The notes: generated from the letters alone by a model not told the origin. A stretch of DNA of 64,000 nucleotides from Lentisphaera profundi (GCF_028728065.1 NZ_CP117811.1:1178001-1242000), one strand, 5' to 3'. Positions 44,346 through 53,823 are shown, counted from the stretch's first letter. A program made the numbers and translations.

Positions 44346-45827
44346 ATGAAAAAAGAATCTAAAAGATTACATAAGCTCAATTTATGTTTATTAGGGTGCT
44401 TACTCCTCGTATGCTTTGCTCAGACCACTTTTGCGGAAGAAGACTTTACAAAACGCCCTGCGCAGGCATCTGCGAAATGGACAGAACTCTTGGATAAGGA
44501 TTTAAGCAACTGGGAAGTCTGGACCGGAGTGCCGCATACGGAAGGGGCTCCTGTTAAAGCAGGAAAGCCTGTGGGGCTTGGAGACCCTAAAGGCCTCTTC
44601 AAGGTGATTGCCGACAAAAACGGAAAATCTGTTTTAAGCGTATCGGGCGAAGTTTATGGGGGGCTAACTACAAAAAAGAGCTTCTCAAATTACCACCTGT
44701 CGCTGATGTTCAAGTGGGGCGAAAAGAAATGGGCACCGAGGTTAGATGTTCAGAGAGACTCGGGGATCATGTATCACTGCTACGGTTCTCATGGCGCAAT
44801 CATGGGGAGTTGGAAGAGATCTATGGAGATGCAGATTTTAGAAGGCTATTGCGGGGACTTCATCAGCCTTGGTCCAAGCGTCGAATCTACTGTAACCCAG
44901 GCAGGTCTACACAATCGCTGGGATCCGGAAAATGGTAAAACAAAACGCGTTCAGGGTCGAATTATCCGCAAGGGTAACTATGAGAAAGCGAATGGCGAAT
45001 GGAATCATTTTGAACTTTATGCCTTTGAAGATAAAGCCGTTCATAGGGTTAACGGGAATGTCGTTATGATCCTTGAAGGTCTGAGACTTGGCGACAAGCC
45101 TCATACATCAGGCCAAATCCAGCTTCAGTCTGAAGGAGCACAGTGTTTTGATAAAGAGATCAAGATCCGTAAGATTCGGGCATTACCTGAGCGACTGAAC
45201 GCCAGTGAAGCAGGCTGGGACACTCTCTTTAACGGCAAGGATATTGAAGGGTGGGAGAGTAAAGGCGGTGTGGCGACCTATGCTGTCGAGGACGGGTGCA
45301 TTGTCGGGACCACCGCGCCCAATACACCCAATACTTTTTTATGTCCGCCGAAGATGTATGGCGACTTCGAATTGACCTTCGAGGTTAAATGCGACCCCGA
45401 TCTAAACTCCGGGGTGCAGATCCGTTCCATCTCTGATGCGCATGAAATTCCCGTCGGGATGTCTGAAAAAGATGCCGCGAAAGCGCGCAAGTCAGCGACG
45501 AGGGAATCGTTGTTCGGCCCCCAAGTAGAAATCGCGGCCGATGGTAATGCCGGAGCGGTCTGGTTTGAAGGGGTCGGAGGCTGGCTTGTGCGCCCGAAGC
45601 CTACAATCACCAATAAAGTCTATCAGAAGGAGGGTTGGAACCGCTATCGGGTACTCGCAGAGGGGCAGCGTATTCAGGTATGGATTAATGGCACACAGAT
45701 TTCTGACAATAAAGACAATCGCTCACACTTTACCAAAGGTCGTTTGGGGTTTCAGGTTCATGGCATTGGAGGCAAGCCCAACACCTATTCTGTGCGCTGG
45801 AAAAACATTAAAATACGTAATTTATAA
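44346..45827 (+). CDS. Secreted protein with two DUF1080 (3-keto-disaccharide hydrolase-like) domains
   Basis: A 493-aa protein with a signal peptide (ends near TTFAEE, about residue 31). Two concanavalin-fold DUF1080 domains follow: one at about 45-275 (WTELLDKDLSNWEVW, DSGIMYHCYG, HFELYAFEDKAVHRVNG, GQIQLQSEG) and one at about 290-493 (WDTLFNGKDIEGWESKGG, LNSGVQIRS, VWINGTQISD, GFQVHG). DUF1080 enzymes include 3-keto-glycoside hydrolases; others appear to bind glycans. Two unequal domains suggest one catalytic and one binding unit. It begins a DUF1080-Dabb gene group that includes the broken gene after it and the single-domain protein at 46315. Codon use is GC-rich compared with the Dabb gene nearby. 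Confidence 0.88.
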   Translation: MKKESKRLHKLNLCLLGCLLLVCFAQTTFAEEDFTKRPAQASAKWTELLDKDLSNWEVWTGVPHTEGAPVKAGKPVGLGDPKGLFKVIADKNGKSVLSVSGEVYGGLTTKKSFSNYHLSLMFKWGEKKWAPRLDVQRDSGIMYHCYGSHGAIMGSWKRSMEMQILEGYCGDFISLGPSVESTVTQAGLHNRWDPENGKTKRVQGRIIRKGNYEKANGEWNHFELYAFEDKAVHRVNGNVVMILEGLRLGDKPHTSGQIQLQSEGAQCFDKEIKIRKIRALPERLNASEAGWDTLFNGKDIEGWESKGGVATYAVEDGCIVGTTAPNTPNTFLCPPKMYGDFELTFEVKCDPDLNSGVQIRSISDAHEIPVGMSEKDAAKARKSATRESLFGPQVEIAADGNAGAVWFEGVGGWLVRPKPTITNKVYQKEGWNRYRVLAEGQRIQVWINGTQISDNKDNRSHFTKGRLGFQVHGIGGKPNTYSVRWKNIKIRNL

Positions 45828-45828
45828 T

Positions 45829-46277
45829 ATGAAGTATGAAATTGGAGATAATTTACTGGTGAAGGTGGTGGTCGTACTACTTTTGGCTTGCTTGAGTGCG
45901 GCGGGATCGTCCGTGGAACCGTGGGATACCTACAGTGATACCTGGTGTGTGCGGATCGGCTGGGTCGGGAATTGCCGCGGCAGGATGAAGCCGGGGAGCC
46001 CAGAGAGAATCGGTCGCTCTGTCTGTTTTATTATATTTGGCATGGATCGCATGGCTATGATCGCCATACGGACCCGTCTCGCGATGATCCGAACGAAGGG
46101 CAAGGTCCGTTGCTTCCTGATCCCAAAGCGGATGTGGATTCACCGCGTGATATTACCCGTATTCTTGAGGCCCCGATGGGGGCGCGTCCATGGGGGCCAA
46201 AGGATACCTGGCACCATTGGGGCGAGTCGGTGTTCGGTTACTATGTAGCATTTAAATTGAATACTCAGATCAATTAA
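45829..46277 (+). pseudogene. Frameshifted N-terminal remnant of a TIM-barrel-like glycan protein
   Basis: Starting at the ATG at 45829, two bases after the DUF1080 stop, the frame reads MKYEIGDNLL...SSVEPWDTYSDTW, then shifts near 45940. The adjacent frame continues ADRLGRELPRQDEAG, CLFYYIWHGSHGYD, GPKDTWHHWGESVFGYYVAFK to a stop at 46277. The DTWHHWGESVFGYY segment matches GSWHFWAEPAVGYY in the intact protein at 53824-55089, so this is the first third of a related gene. The remaining two thirds are absent. The frameshift and truncation together show it is dead. Confidence 0.8.
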
Positions 46278-46314
46278 TGTCAAGATATTAAAGGTTAAAC
46301 AAAGGAGTACAATC

Positions 46315-47166
46315 GTGAAAATCAAAAAAAAAGTATGGAAACAAAAACATGGTGTCACTTTTATAACACTTGTAGTCATGGGGCTATTCGCCAATTTCGC
46401 TTTTGCGGAAGAGGGCTTTGTTCCACTTTTTGACGGGGAAACGCTCAACGGGTGGATCTCCGCCAGGTCAACGGGTGATGGAGATTGGGGTGCTTTCTCT
46501 ACTAATAAAGAGGAGCAGGCCATTCACGTTTATGCGGGTAAAAAACAGGGGTCAAAGCAAACTCATGATTGCCTCGTTACTAAAAAACAGTTCAGTCATT
46601 ACATACTCCGCATGGAGTACAAGTGGCTAGAAAAACGCTTTGAGCCACGTGTCAACTGGGATCGTGACGCAGGTCTTCTCTTCCATGTGCATGGAGACCT
46701 CAAAAAAGTATGGCCAAATTGCTTTGAAATGCAAATTGGCGAAACTCCAGGCCATGTTACGGCTAAGTCGGAAGATTATTGGCAAGGCAGAAAGCCCAAA
46801 CATCGTTTTCATAGCGGAGATTTCTTTACCGTATCTACAAAGGCACATCTTCGCTCCCAGACAAAACGCAAAGGGAATCTTTGGGATCCTAAAGGTGAAT
46901 CAATCACGATTTACGGCAATAGCATTACACCTTTCGGCAAGGAAAAAGCAAAAGGGAAATGGAACGAAGTAGAGATCCGTGTTCACGGTCATAAAAAAGC
47001 CACTTTTATTCTCAATGGCGAAGTCGTCTTCGAAACTATGAATATGGAACAAAAGAAGGACGGCAAGTTTGTCCCCATTAAAAAAGGTCATATTGGTTTA
47101 CAGGCCGAATCAGCTGAACTCTTGTACCGAAACATTCGGATCAAGGAATTGAAAGAGGAAAAATGA
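46315..47166 (+). CDS. Secreted DUF1080 protein (single domain)
   Basis: A 283-aa protein starting at GTG with a strong AAAGGAG ribosome-binding site. A long basic signal peptide (MKIKKKVWKQKHG to ANFAFAEE) precedes one DUF1080 domain: FVPLFDGETLNGWISA, HYILRMEYKW, DAGLLFHVHGD, ATFILNGEVVFE, KGHIGLQAESAELLYRNIRIKEL. It could hydrolyse 3-keto-glycosides or bind them. It overlaps the Dabb gene by four bases (ATGA), so the two are translationally coupled. The A-rich codon use differs from the GC-rich double-domain gene before it. Confidence 0.88.
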   Translation: MKIKKKVWKQKHGVTFITLVVMGLFANFAFAEEGFVPLFDGETLNGWISARSTGDGDWGAFSTNKEEQAIHVYAGKKQGSKQTHDCLVTKKQFSHYILRMEYKWLEKRFEPRVNWDRDAGLLFHVHGDLKKVWPNCFEMQIGETPGHVTAKSEDYWQGRKPKHRFHSGDFFTVSTKAHLRSQTKRKGNLWDPKGESITIYGNSITPFGKEKAKGKWNEVEIRVHGHKKATFILNGEVVFETMNMEQKKDGKFVPIKKGHIGLQAESAELLYRNIRIKELKEEK

Positions 47167-47459
47167 TGATTAGACATACCGTAACATTTCGCTTAAAGCA
47201 TGAAAAAGGCTCTGAGCAGGAAAAAGCATTTCTCAAACTTGCCAATAATTTATCATCTATTTCCACTGTTAAAAATTTTGAATTGCTGAAACAAGTCAGC
47301 TCTAAAAACAACTTTGATTTTGGCCTATCTATGGAATTTGATAATCAAGCTGATTATGACTTTTACAGCAATAACCCTAAACACAATGAATTTGTACAAA
47401 AGTACTGGATTCCCGAGGTGGATGATTTTCTGGAAATCGATTATGAGAAGTACTCATAA
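47163..47459 (+). CDS. Dabb-family (stress-responsive A/B barrel) protein
   Basis: A 98-aa cytoplasmic protein of ferredoxin-like A/B-barrel fold: MIRHTVTFRLKHEKGSEQEKAF, a central KNFELLKQVSSKNNFDFGLSMEF and FYSNNPKHNEFVQKYWIPEVDDFLEIDY. Dabb proteins are dimeric and include small catalysts and stress proteins. Its start overlaps the DUF1080 stop in ATGA. Coupling of a Dabb gene with glycan genes is common in this phylum, but a function in the pathway is not known. Confidence 0.87.
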   Translation: MMIRHTVTFRLKHEKGSEQEKAFLKLANNLSSISTVKNFELLKQVSSKNNFDFGLSMEFDNQADYDFYSNNPKHNEFVQKYWIPEVDDFLEIDYEKYS

Positions 47460-47501
47460 GACCGGTATTTTTTATAAAAGATTAATTTTGAAGGATAGTC
47501 T

Positions 47502-47600
47502 ATGAGACTCTTACTCTACATGCTTTTAATACCCACCATGATCTTCGTTAAAAAACACAGTGCTAATCGAAAAGAGATAACCTTTATAAAAATTGATTAA
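47502..47600 (+). pseudogene. Short orphan signal-peptide-like frame
   Basis: A 32-codon frame (MRLLLYMLLIPTMIF, then KKHSANRKEITFIKID) with AAGGA nine bases upstream. The start resembles the signal peptide of the sulfatase at 48685 (MRLLLFIALSLYL). It may be a tiny secreted peptide or, more likely, the surviving leader of a deleted gene. No other feature is seen between 47460 and the promoter-like element at 47705. Confidence 0.35.
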
Positions 47601-47704
47601 ATACTACAAGTTTTCAGAAGAGAAAGCTATCTGTTATTAATGAATAAAGAACTAAGGGCATAGCCTTATTTTAAATAAAATTTAAAAAAAAATAAAAAAA
47701 GCAC

Positions 47705-47730
47705 GGCAGGTTTTGTTTGACTGCAAATTA
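47705..47730 (+). promoter_or_regulatory. Candidate ECF-type promoter of the pseudopilin gene
   Basis: GGCAGGTTT (47705-47713), 10 bp, CAAATTA (47724-47730), then AGTA, with AAAAAAAGCAC upstream exactly as at 31058. It ends 55 bp before the start codon. Confidence 0.65.
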
Positions 47731-47785
47731 AGTACTTATGAATCATCAAAAGGTATTTTAACTAAGGAATCTTCAAGGAGTATGT

Positions 47786-48577
47786 ATGAAAAGAAAGTTT
47801 ACATTAATAGAGCTATTGGTTGTCATGGCAATTATCGGCATACTTGCTTCACTACTGCTTCCATCGCTAAAATCGTCAAGGGAAAGATCTCGTCGAGCTG
47901 TCTGCAAAAGTAACCTAAGGCAAGTCTATACAGCGGCATTCATGTATCATGATGATAGTGGCTTTCTTCCTGTGGGTGGTGCGACAGTACTCAACAATAC
48001 GCCTTGGGATCCCAATGGATGGGCACAAACAGAGACCTATATTAAAGATATCATTCCCTACCTAAGTTCAGGAGATCTAACAAATCTTAAACGCCCGGCT
48101 GTATTAATGTGTCCAAGTAATTTTAGTGATGCTTCGAATGCAACAGAGTCAACAACTTACATCTATACCGGAAACTTCCAAGACAATGAAAATTGGGTTA
48201 TGTTTAGAGGCCTAGGACGTCAGACAACGAGCACGACATGGCTAACAGGAGGTCCTAGAATAGCGGTGGAAAACAGAAAGCTTACTGCTTACGAAGATCC
48301 GAGTCAAACCACTGTTTTTGCCGACATAAACCAATTTGTCAATGGTGGGACTAAAATAATCAAAGTAAATCACTCTCTGCAAGGGGGGAACATTTTTAAA
48401 AATGTATCAGAGATTTATTTACATTCAGCAGGAGGCAATCGTAATACATTAGACGGTGCGGTAAAATGGATAAAGCCAAATCAACTGGGTTATGATGGAG
48501 TCGCTAATGAAGACGCCTTCCCCAACAGTTCTACAAGTCGAAAATATGGCGCTGGTTCTCATTCTTTTTATTGGTAG
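47786..48577 (+). CDS. Type II pseudopilin-like protein
   Basis: A 263-aa protein with the prepilin signature right after the start (MKRKFTLIELLVVMAIIGILASLL), then CKSNLRQVYTAAFMYHDD. The mature domain has a CPSNF element and LDGAVKWIKP near the end, in line with the DUF1559/H-X9-DG pseudopilins of the PVC group. It has an AAGGAG ribosome-binding site and an ECF-type promoter-like element upstream, so it may be induced with the FAD oxidoreductases. Its sulfatase neighbours suggest a role at the cell surface in glycan handling, but that is inference. Confidence 0.9.
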   Translation: MKRKFTLIELLVVMAIIGILASLLLPSLKSSRERSRRAVCKSNLRQVYTAAFMYHDDSGFLPVGGATVLNNTPWDPNGWAQTETYIKDIIPYLSSGDLTNLKRPAVLMCPSNFSDASNATESTTYIYTGNFQDNENWVMFRGLGRQTTSTTWLTGGPRIAVENRKLTAYEDPSQTTVFADINQFVNGGTKIIKVNHSLQGGNIFKNVSEIYLHSAGGNRNTLDGAVKWIKPNQLGYDGVANEDAFPNSSTSRKYGAGSHSFYW

Positions 48578-48684
48578 AGCGCGCACTTAGAGTTTAAAAT
48601 TGTGGTGCAAAAATTGAAAAATCTTTTTATTGGCGGCCATCTAGTGAATTTACTAAAATTACAAAAATTATAATCAGGTTTTTT

Positions 48685-50133
48685 ATGCGACTTCTTTTAT
48701 TTATCGCTTTATCACTTTATCTAAATGCCCAAGACAAGCCGAATATTGTCCTCATCATGGTCGATGATCTTGGGGGGAGAGACTTAGCCGTATACGGAAA
48801 TAAATTTAACGAAAGTCCCAATATAGACAAGTTAGCCACGCAGGGCATGGCCTTTAATCAAGCTTATGCAGCACCTGTGTGCTCAGCAACCCGTGCGAGT
48901 ATTCAGTCGGGACAAACACCAGCTCGAGTGGGTATTTTTGATTTCATCCCTGGTCATTGGCGCCCTTATGAAAAAGTGATTGTGCCCCATCACAAAGTAC
49001 AGCATTTGCCCAAAGATATTTTCACTCTTGGTGATGTCATGAAATCGGCGGGTTATAAAACCGGCTATTTTGGTAAATGGCACCTTAATGCTAGGAACGC
49101 AAAGGACAAAAAATCTCGTCATACTCCGGATGTGCGAGGCTATGACAAGTCTCATATGTATGCTGGAGGGGGATTTTATCGTCCTGTTTTTCAACCGGCT
49201 TATAAGCCCAATAAACCCAAACGTTTAAGCCAGGTGCTCACTGATATGGGCGTTGATTTCATTAAAGAAAATAAAGACCAACCCTTTTTTCTGTTTGTCT
49301 CTCATTATGATGTTCACGTGCAATTAGATGCTGATAAAAAACTCATTGACAAGTATCTAAATAAAAAAAGAGTTCCCAATTACCCTGGCAATGCGGTTTA
49401 TGCTGCGATGATTGAGCACACCGACGATAGCGTTGGCCAGTTAATGAAGGCAATTGATGATCAAGGTTTAGCCGATAATACTATTTTTATTTTTTACTCC
49501 GATAATGGCGGTGTTGATAATCGCTATGACGATATTCCTTTGTTAGGCGGACGCAGTGCCAATGTCTATCCGGAAGGACACCCATTGAGATATGTGGCGA
49601 CCTCTAATGCACCACTTAGATCAGGGAAAGGCACTTTGTACGAAGGCGGCATACGTGTACCGCTCATCGTGAAGTGGCCTGGGAAAGTAAGTCCGGGAAC
49701 GAGAACTGAAGCCGTTTTTAGCAGTAGCGACTTTTATCCAAGCTTTTTGGAAATGGCTCATGCCAAGGCCCCCAAAAACCAAGTCCTCGACGGCGTCTCT
49801 ATGGTGGGGGCATTGACTAAAAATAGTTTTGACCCAGAGCGAGAGTTATTCACTCACTACCCCGTTTATCACCATGATCAACCCATGTCGGCATTGAGAA
49901 AAGGTGATTGGAAAATCATTGAAAACTTAGTGAGTAAAGAGTTTTACCTCTACAACATAAAATACGATGTTAATGAAATGGTGGACCACAAAGTAAGCTT
50001 GCCAACCAAGTTTGCAGAAATGAAAGTGGCTTTAGCAAAATGGCAAAAAGAGACAAAGGCGCAAATGCCCGTACCAAACCCCAATTTTGATCCATCAAAA
50101 CGTTATCAATGGGGAGAAAACCCCTATAAATAA
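48685..50133 (+). CDS. Secreted sulfatase (CxAxR type)
   Basis: A 482-aa type I sulfatase with a short signal peptide (MRLLLFIALSLYLNAQ). Landmarks are NIVLIMVDDLGGRDLAVYG, CSATRASIQSGQTPARVG (formylglycine Cys about 73; Ala replaces Pro, an accepted variant), KTGYFGKWHLN, FFLFVSHYDVHVQLD, TIFIFYSDNGGVDNR, YEGGIRVPLIVKWPG and MSALRKGDWKIIENL. Complete by length and landmarks. It is followed 150 bp later by a second sulfatase of similar type. Confidence 0.95.
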   Translation: MRLLLFIALSLYLNAQDKPNIVLIMVDDLGGRDLAVYGNKFNESPNIDKLATQGMAFNQAYAAPVCSATRASIQSGQTPARVGIFDFIPGHWRPYEKVIVPHHKVQHLPKDIFTLGDVMKSAGYKTGYFGKWHLNARNAKDKKSRHTPDVRGYDKSHMYAGGGFYRPVFQPAYKPNKPKRLSQVLTDMGVDFIKENKDQPFFLFVSHYDVHVQLDADKKLIDKYLNKKRVPNYPGNAVYAAMIEHTDDSVGQLMKAIDDQGLADNTIFIFYSDNGGVDNRYDDIPLLGGRSANVYPEGHPLRYVATSNAPLRSGKGTLYEGGIRVPLIVKWPGKVSPGTRTEAVFSSSDFYPSFLEMAHAKAPKNQVLDGVSMVGALTKNSFDPERELFTHYPVYHHDQPMSALRKGDWKIIENLVSKEFYLYNIKYDVNEMVDHKVSLPTKFAEMKVALAKWQKETKAQMPVPNPNFDPSKRYQWGENPYK

Positions 50134-50180
50134 CGCGTGTAATACGGGCTCTTCAATGAGAAGTCATTCATTATAAATAT

Positions 50181-50210
50181 TAGGGCAAGCCCTAGAGAAG
50201 CAGCTGCTTC
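50181..50210 (+). promoter_or_regulatory. Two adjacent perfect palindromes between sulfatase genes
   Basis: TAGGGC-AA-GCCCTA (50181-50194) is followed two bases later by the perfect palindrome GAAGCAGCTGCTTC (50197-50210). There is no T run directly after, so a terminator is uncertain; a protein-binding site is equally possible. Confidence 0.35.
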
Positions 50211-50282
50211 GTAAGCATCTTCTTACACATTTTTCTTCTGTTCACTCCCGCTACTGCGATTAAAATTTTAAAAAGGTTTATT

Positions 50283-52166
50283 ATGAAAAAAAAGATTTAT
50301 TGTACCAATATTAGGGCCACTATTATGATTAAGAAGTATTTTTTCTTATTGACTTTCCTCACAGTGGGATTTGTGGCAGCTGCCGATAAGCCTATGAATG
50401 TCATCCTCATTTTAGCCGATGACTTAGGTATTTCCGATACCAGTTTAGGAGGCTCAAAGCTATATCAAACGCCCAATTTAGAGAGGCTGGCTAAACGTGG
50501 AGTTTACTTCACCAATGCCTACGCGGCCAGCCCCCTTTGCTCGCCAACTCGCTCCAGTATTCTTACTGGACAAAACCCAGCCAGAACAGGTTTCACGGCC
50601 CCTCATGGGCATTTGAAAAATGTTGTTTTAACTGCCCGAGCCGGCAAAGCTGCAGCGCCTTCAAAGAGACAAGTTCCGCCCGTATCAGTCAATAGATTAT
50701 CGACAGAATATTTAAGCCTTGGCAAGGTTTTTAAAAATGCCGGATACAAAACAGCCCACTTTGGCAAATGGCACCTTGGCAAATCACCTTACTCACCCTT
50801 GGAACACGGATTTGATATAGATATCCCCCATTGGCCGGGACCCGGACCTGCCGGTTCCTTTGTCGCACCTTGGAGATACCCTAACTTCAAAGAGAATTAT
50901 CCCGGTGAGCATATTGATGATCGTTTAGGTGACGAAATAGCAAAATATATTAGCGAAAATAAAGACCAGCCCTTTTTTATTAATTTTTGGCAATTCTCTG
51001 TTCATGCGCCATTTAATGCTAAGCAGGAACTTATTGATAAATACAGAAAACTCATCGATAAAAACAATCCTCAACATAACCCCGTTTATGCTGCAATGGT
51101 TGAATCTATGGACGACAGCATAGGCAAAGTCATAGATGCCCTCGAAACAAATAAACTGATGGAAAAAACAATCATTGTCTTTTTTTCAGATAATGGCGGA
51201 AATATGTATAATGTTGTCGATGGTACAACGGCCACAAGTAATAAACCTTTCCGCGGGGGTAAAGCCTCTATATACGAAGGAGGAACACACGTACCCGCTA
51301 TTGTCGTTTGGCCAAATCAAACAAAAACCGGCGTTAGAAATGACAGTTTAATTCAGAGTGAAGATCTTTATGCAAGTATCTTAGAAATGGCAGCTTTACC
51401 GGTGGATTACCAGCAGGCAAAAGATTCCATTAGTTTTGTGCCCGTTTTAAAAGGTCAGGAAGCCAAAAGAAAACAAGTTTTTACCTACTTCCCACATTCA
51501 CCAAATGTTCCCGATTGTGTACCACCATCTGCAGCCCTGAGGATCGGTGATTGGAAACTCATCAAAGTCTTTCATGACAATCCAGATTTAACTGACCGAT
51601 TTGAACTTTATAATCTTGCAAATGACCAAGGAGAGATGCTTAACCTCGCTTCTCAAAACCCCGAAAAAGTTAAAAGTATGAATGAAGTCATTGATCAGTA
51701 CCTTAGGAAGAGTGCATGTATAAAGCCTATCAAAAACCCCAAATATAATAGCAAATTCATACAATCTGCCGGAAAATTAAAAGCTCGTGGTCATGGCATT
51801 TTTTCCAAAGGTAAAGCAGGCTTGTACATAAGAAAATACGCCGATAATCAAGATATGAGTTTCACTTTACCCACTCCTGCTCTCAAAGCAGGGAAATATA
51901 CTTTGCAAATGGATATTCGTTCGCTATCGGCTAAAGGAGATATTCTGGTCAAAGGCTTTTCACCAGGAACGAAAGTTACTGATTTTACCAAAATCAATTT
52001 AGTCGATGACGGCTTATGGCACCAAAGTTCACATCCTTTTACAGTGATAAACACCCCATCCAAAGTGATGAAGTTTATCCTGGATTTTCCTCAGGGGCAA
52101 CTTCATTTGAGATCCCTCAAAATACTCGATGAAAATAAAGATCAAGTTATCAATCTAAAGTTTTAA
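50283..52166 (+). CDS. Secreted sulfatase with C-terminal beta-sandwich extension
   Basis: A 627-aa sulfatase. The ATG at 50283 has an AAAAGG ribosome-binding site; an internal ATG (50325) would also give a signal peptide (KKYFFLLTFLTVGFVAAA) but lacks one. Landmarks are NVILILADDLGISDTSLGG, CSPTRSSILTGQNPARTG (Cys about 92), TAHFGKWHLG, FFINFWQFSVHAPF and TIIVFFSDNGGNMYN. The family normally ends near residue 500; the last 115 residues (KAGLYIRKYADNQDMSF, AGKYTLQMDIRSLS, KFILDFPQGQLHLRSLKI) look like a carbohydrate-binding beta-sandwich. This extra module would tether the enzyme to its polysaccharide. Confidence 0.93.
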   Translation: MKKKIYCTNIRATIMIKKYFFLLTFLTVGFVAAADKPMNVILILADDLGISDTSLGGSKLYQTPNLERLAKRGVYFTNAYAASPLCSPTRSSILTGQNPARTGFTAPHGHLKNVVLTARAGKAAAPSKRQVPPVSVNRLSTEYLSLGKVFKNAGYKTAHFGKWHLGKSPYSPLEHGFDIDIPHWPGPGPAGSFVAPWRYPNFKENYPGEHIDDRLGDEIAKYISENKDQPFFINFWQFSVHAPFNAKQELIDKYRKLIDKNNPQHNPVYAAMVESMDDSIGKVIDALETNKLMEKTIIVFFSDNGGNMYNVVDGTTATSNKPFRGGKASIYEGGTHVPAIVVWPNQTKTGVRNDSLIQSEDLYASILEMAALPVDYQQAKDSISFVPVLKGQEAKRKQVFTYFPHSPNVPDCVPPSAALRIGDWKLIKVFHDNPDLTDRFELYNLANDQGEMLNLASQNPEKVKSMNEVIDQYLRKSACIKPIKNPKYNSKFIQSAGKLKARGHGIFSKGKAGLYIRKYADNQDMSFTLPTPALKAGKYTLQMDIRSLSAKGDILVKGFSPGTKVTDFTKINLVDDGLWHQSSHPFTVINTPSKVMKFILDFPQGQLHLRSLKILDENKDQVINLKF

Positions 52167-52244
52167 CACTTGTCTTTAATTGCGCCCTCCATTTACCCGG
52201 CCTTGTGTTTGTAAGCCTTATCATTAATCAAAAAAAAGAAATAA

Positions 52245-53690
52245 ATGAAAATAGAAATGACAAAAAACCTTAGCCTTGTTTTGATTCTCTTGGCATCGAT
52301 GGCTTATGCCGGTGAACGACCCAATATTATTATTATCGTAACTGACGATCACGGTTATGCCGACTTCGTGGCCTATGAAGGTTCCTCTCCAGATTTGAAA
52401 ACGCCTAACTTAGACGCTCTTTCAAGTGCGGGTGCAGTGGTGACAAATGGCTACTCTACAGCTCCACAATGTACGCCTTCGCGAGCCGCTATTGCCACAT
52501 CCAGGTATCAAACTCGATTTGGTTTAGATGATAATGATTTAGCACCTATGGACATAAATGAAAAGACTATAGCAGAAAAATTAAAAGACTCAGGTTATGC
52601 AACAGGCTTCGTTGGCAAATGGCATTTAGGCCCTAAAACAGGTAATAAGCTATGGATGGAGAAGAACTATCCTGAAGGTTTGAAACAAAAAAAGGCTCAT
52701 ATTCCCGAAAACATTAGCCGTCCGTATTATCCTATGAGCCGAGGTTATAGCGATTACTATGATGGATCAAAATCTGTTTATCTAAGGAATTTTGATTTAG
52801 AGGGGAAGGCCATAAAACATGAACGCGAAGTCGATAATAAAACCTTCCGAGTTGATAAGCAGACCGATGCGGCGTTAGCTTTCATTGATAAAAATCATAA
52901 CAAAGCTTTTTTTCTGCACCTGAATTACTTCGCTCCTCACGTTCCCATGGAAGTTGTTAAAAAGCATTTTGATCGTTTCCCTGGTGACATGACTGAACGT
53001 CGCCGTTGGGGCTTAGCATCTTTAGCAGCCATTGACGATGGTATTGGTGCTGTCATGGAAACGTTAAGGAAATATAAAATCGAAGAGAATACGATTGTTT
53101 TTTACTTTGCCGACAATGGTGCGCCCCTTAAAATCAAAAAACAAGATCTTCCCTACAAGGCTAGAGGCGGTTGGTCCGGCTCTTTAAATGGTGAGCTTGT
53201 CGGCGAAAAAGGTATGATTTCAGAAGGGGGTGTGCGTGTGCCGTACCTCGTCTATTGGAAGGGTAAAGTTCCTGCACAAGTTTATCACAAAGCTGTGAGT
53301 ACCATGGATGCAGGTGCTACCGCTTTGGCTCTGGCGGGTGTGGAAGTGAAAAAGGGCGAGCTCGATGGTGTGAACCTGATGCCGTATTTATCGAAGGACA
53401 ACAAGTCAAATCCACATCAATACCTTTATTGGAGGTTTTGGGGTCAGTCGGTCATTCGTTCAGATAAATGGAAGTTTTTCGAACTGGAAAATGGCGTTCA
53501 GATGCTTTTTGATATGACGGATCCACTCCCCGAAAGAAAAAATCTGATCAAGACTTACCCCGAACTTGCCGCTGATTTACAAAAGAACTTAGCGACTTGG
53601 AGAAATCAGCAAAAATGGCCAGGCTTTGTAAAGAGCTATGGTCGTGAAGCCCAGTTTTTTAAACATTATTTTAAGCTCCATGAAGAATAA
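52245..53690 (+). CDS. Secreted sulfatase
   Basis: A 481-aa type I sulfatase with a signal peptide (TKNLSLVLILLASMAYAG). Landmarks are NIIIIVTDDHGYADFVAYEG, CTPSRAAIATSRYQTRFG (Cys about 83), ATGFVGKWHLGPKTG, FFLHLNYFAPHVPM, TIVFYFADNGAPL, SEGGVRVPYLVYWKG and SVIRSDKWKFFELEN. TDDHG, in place of the common DDLG, is a subfamily trait. Either the ATG at 52245 or the one at 52257 could start it. It is the last of three consecutive sulfatases and precedes the TIM-barrel-like gene. Confidence 0.95.
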   Translation: MKIEMTKNLSLVLILLASMAYAGERPNIIIIVTDDHGYADFVAYEGSSPDLKTPNLDALSSAGAVVTNGYSTAPQCTPSRAAIATSRYQTRFGLDDNDLAPMDINEKTIAEKLKDSGYATGFVGKWHLGPKTGNKLWMEKNYPEGLKQKKAHIPENISRPYYPMSRGYSDYYDGSKSVYLRNFDLEGKAIKHEREVDNKTFRVDKQTDAALAFIDKNHNKAFFLHLNYFAPHVPMEVVKKHFDRFPGDMTERRRWGLASLAAIDDGIGAVMETLRKYKIEENTIVFYFADNGAPLKIKKQDLPYKARGGWSGSLNGELVGEKGMISEGGVRVPYLVYWKGKVPAQVYHKAVSTMDAGATALALAGVEVKKGELDGVNLMPYLSKDNKSNPHQYLYWRFWGQSVIRSDKWKFFELENGVQMLFDMTDPLPERKNLIKTYPELAADLQKNLATWRNQQKWPGFVKSYGREAQFFKHYFKLHEE

Positions 53691-53748
53691 ACTTTGTGAT
53701 AAGCACTTCATATTCTCGAGTAAATAAGCCTTTTCCCAAGGATAAAAA

Positions 53749-53785
53749 CAAGACAATTACCTTAATGTAGCTCATGGATTCAGCG
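53749..53785 (+). repeat. AGCTCAYGGATTCAG leader motif before the TIM-barrel gene
   Basis: CTTAATGTAGCTCATGGATTCAG, preceded by a CAAGACAATTAC tract, lies 40 bp before the start at 53824. It matches, on the complementary strand, the right arm of the dyad at 57245-57284 and the copy at 57393-57407. It may be a conserved operator or leader element. Confidence 0.5.
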
Positions 53786-53823
53786 TCCATATAAATAATC
53801 AATAAAAATTTCCGGAGTACCAT

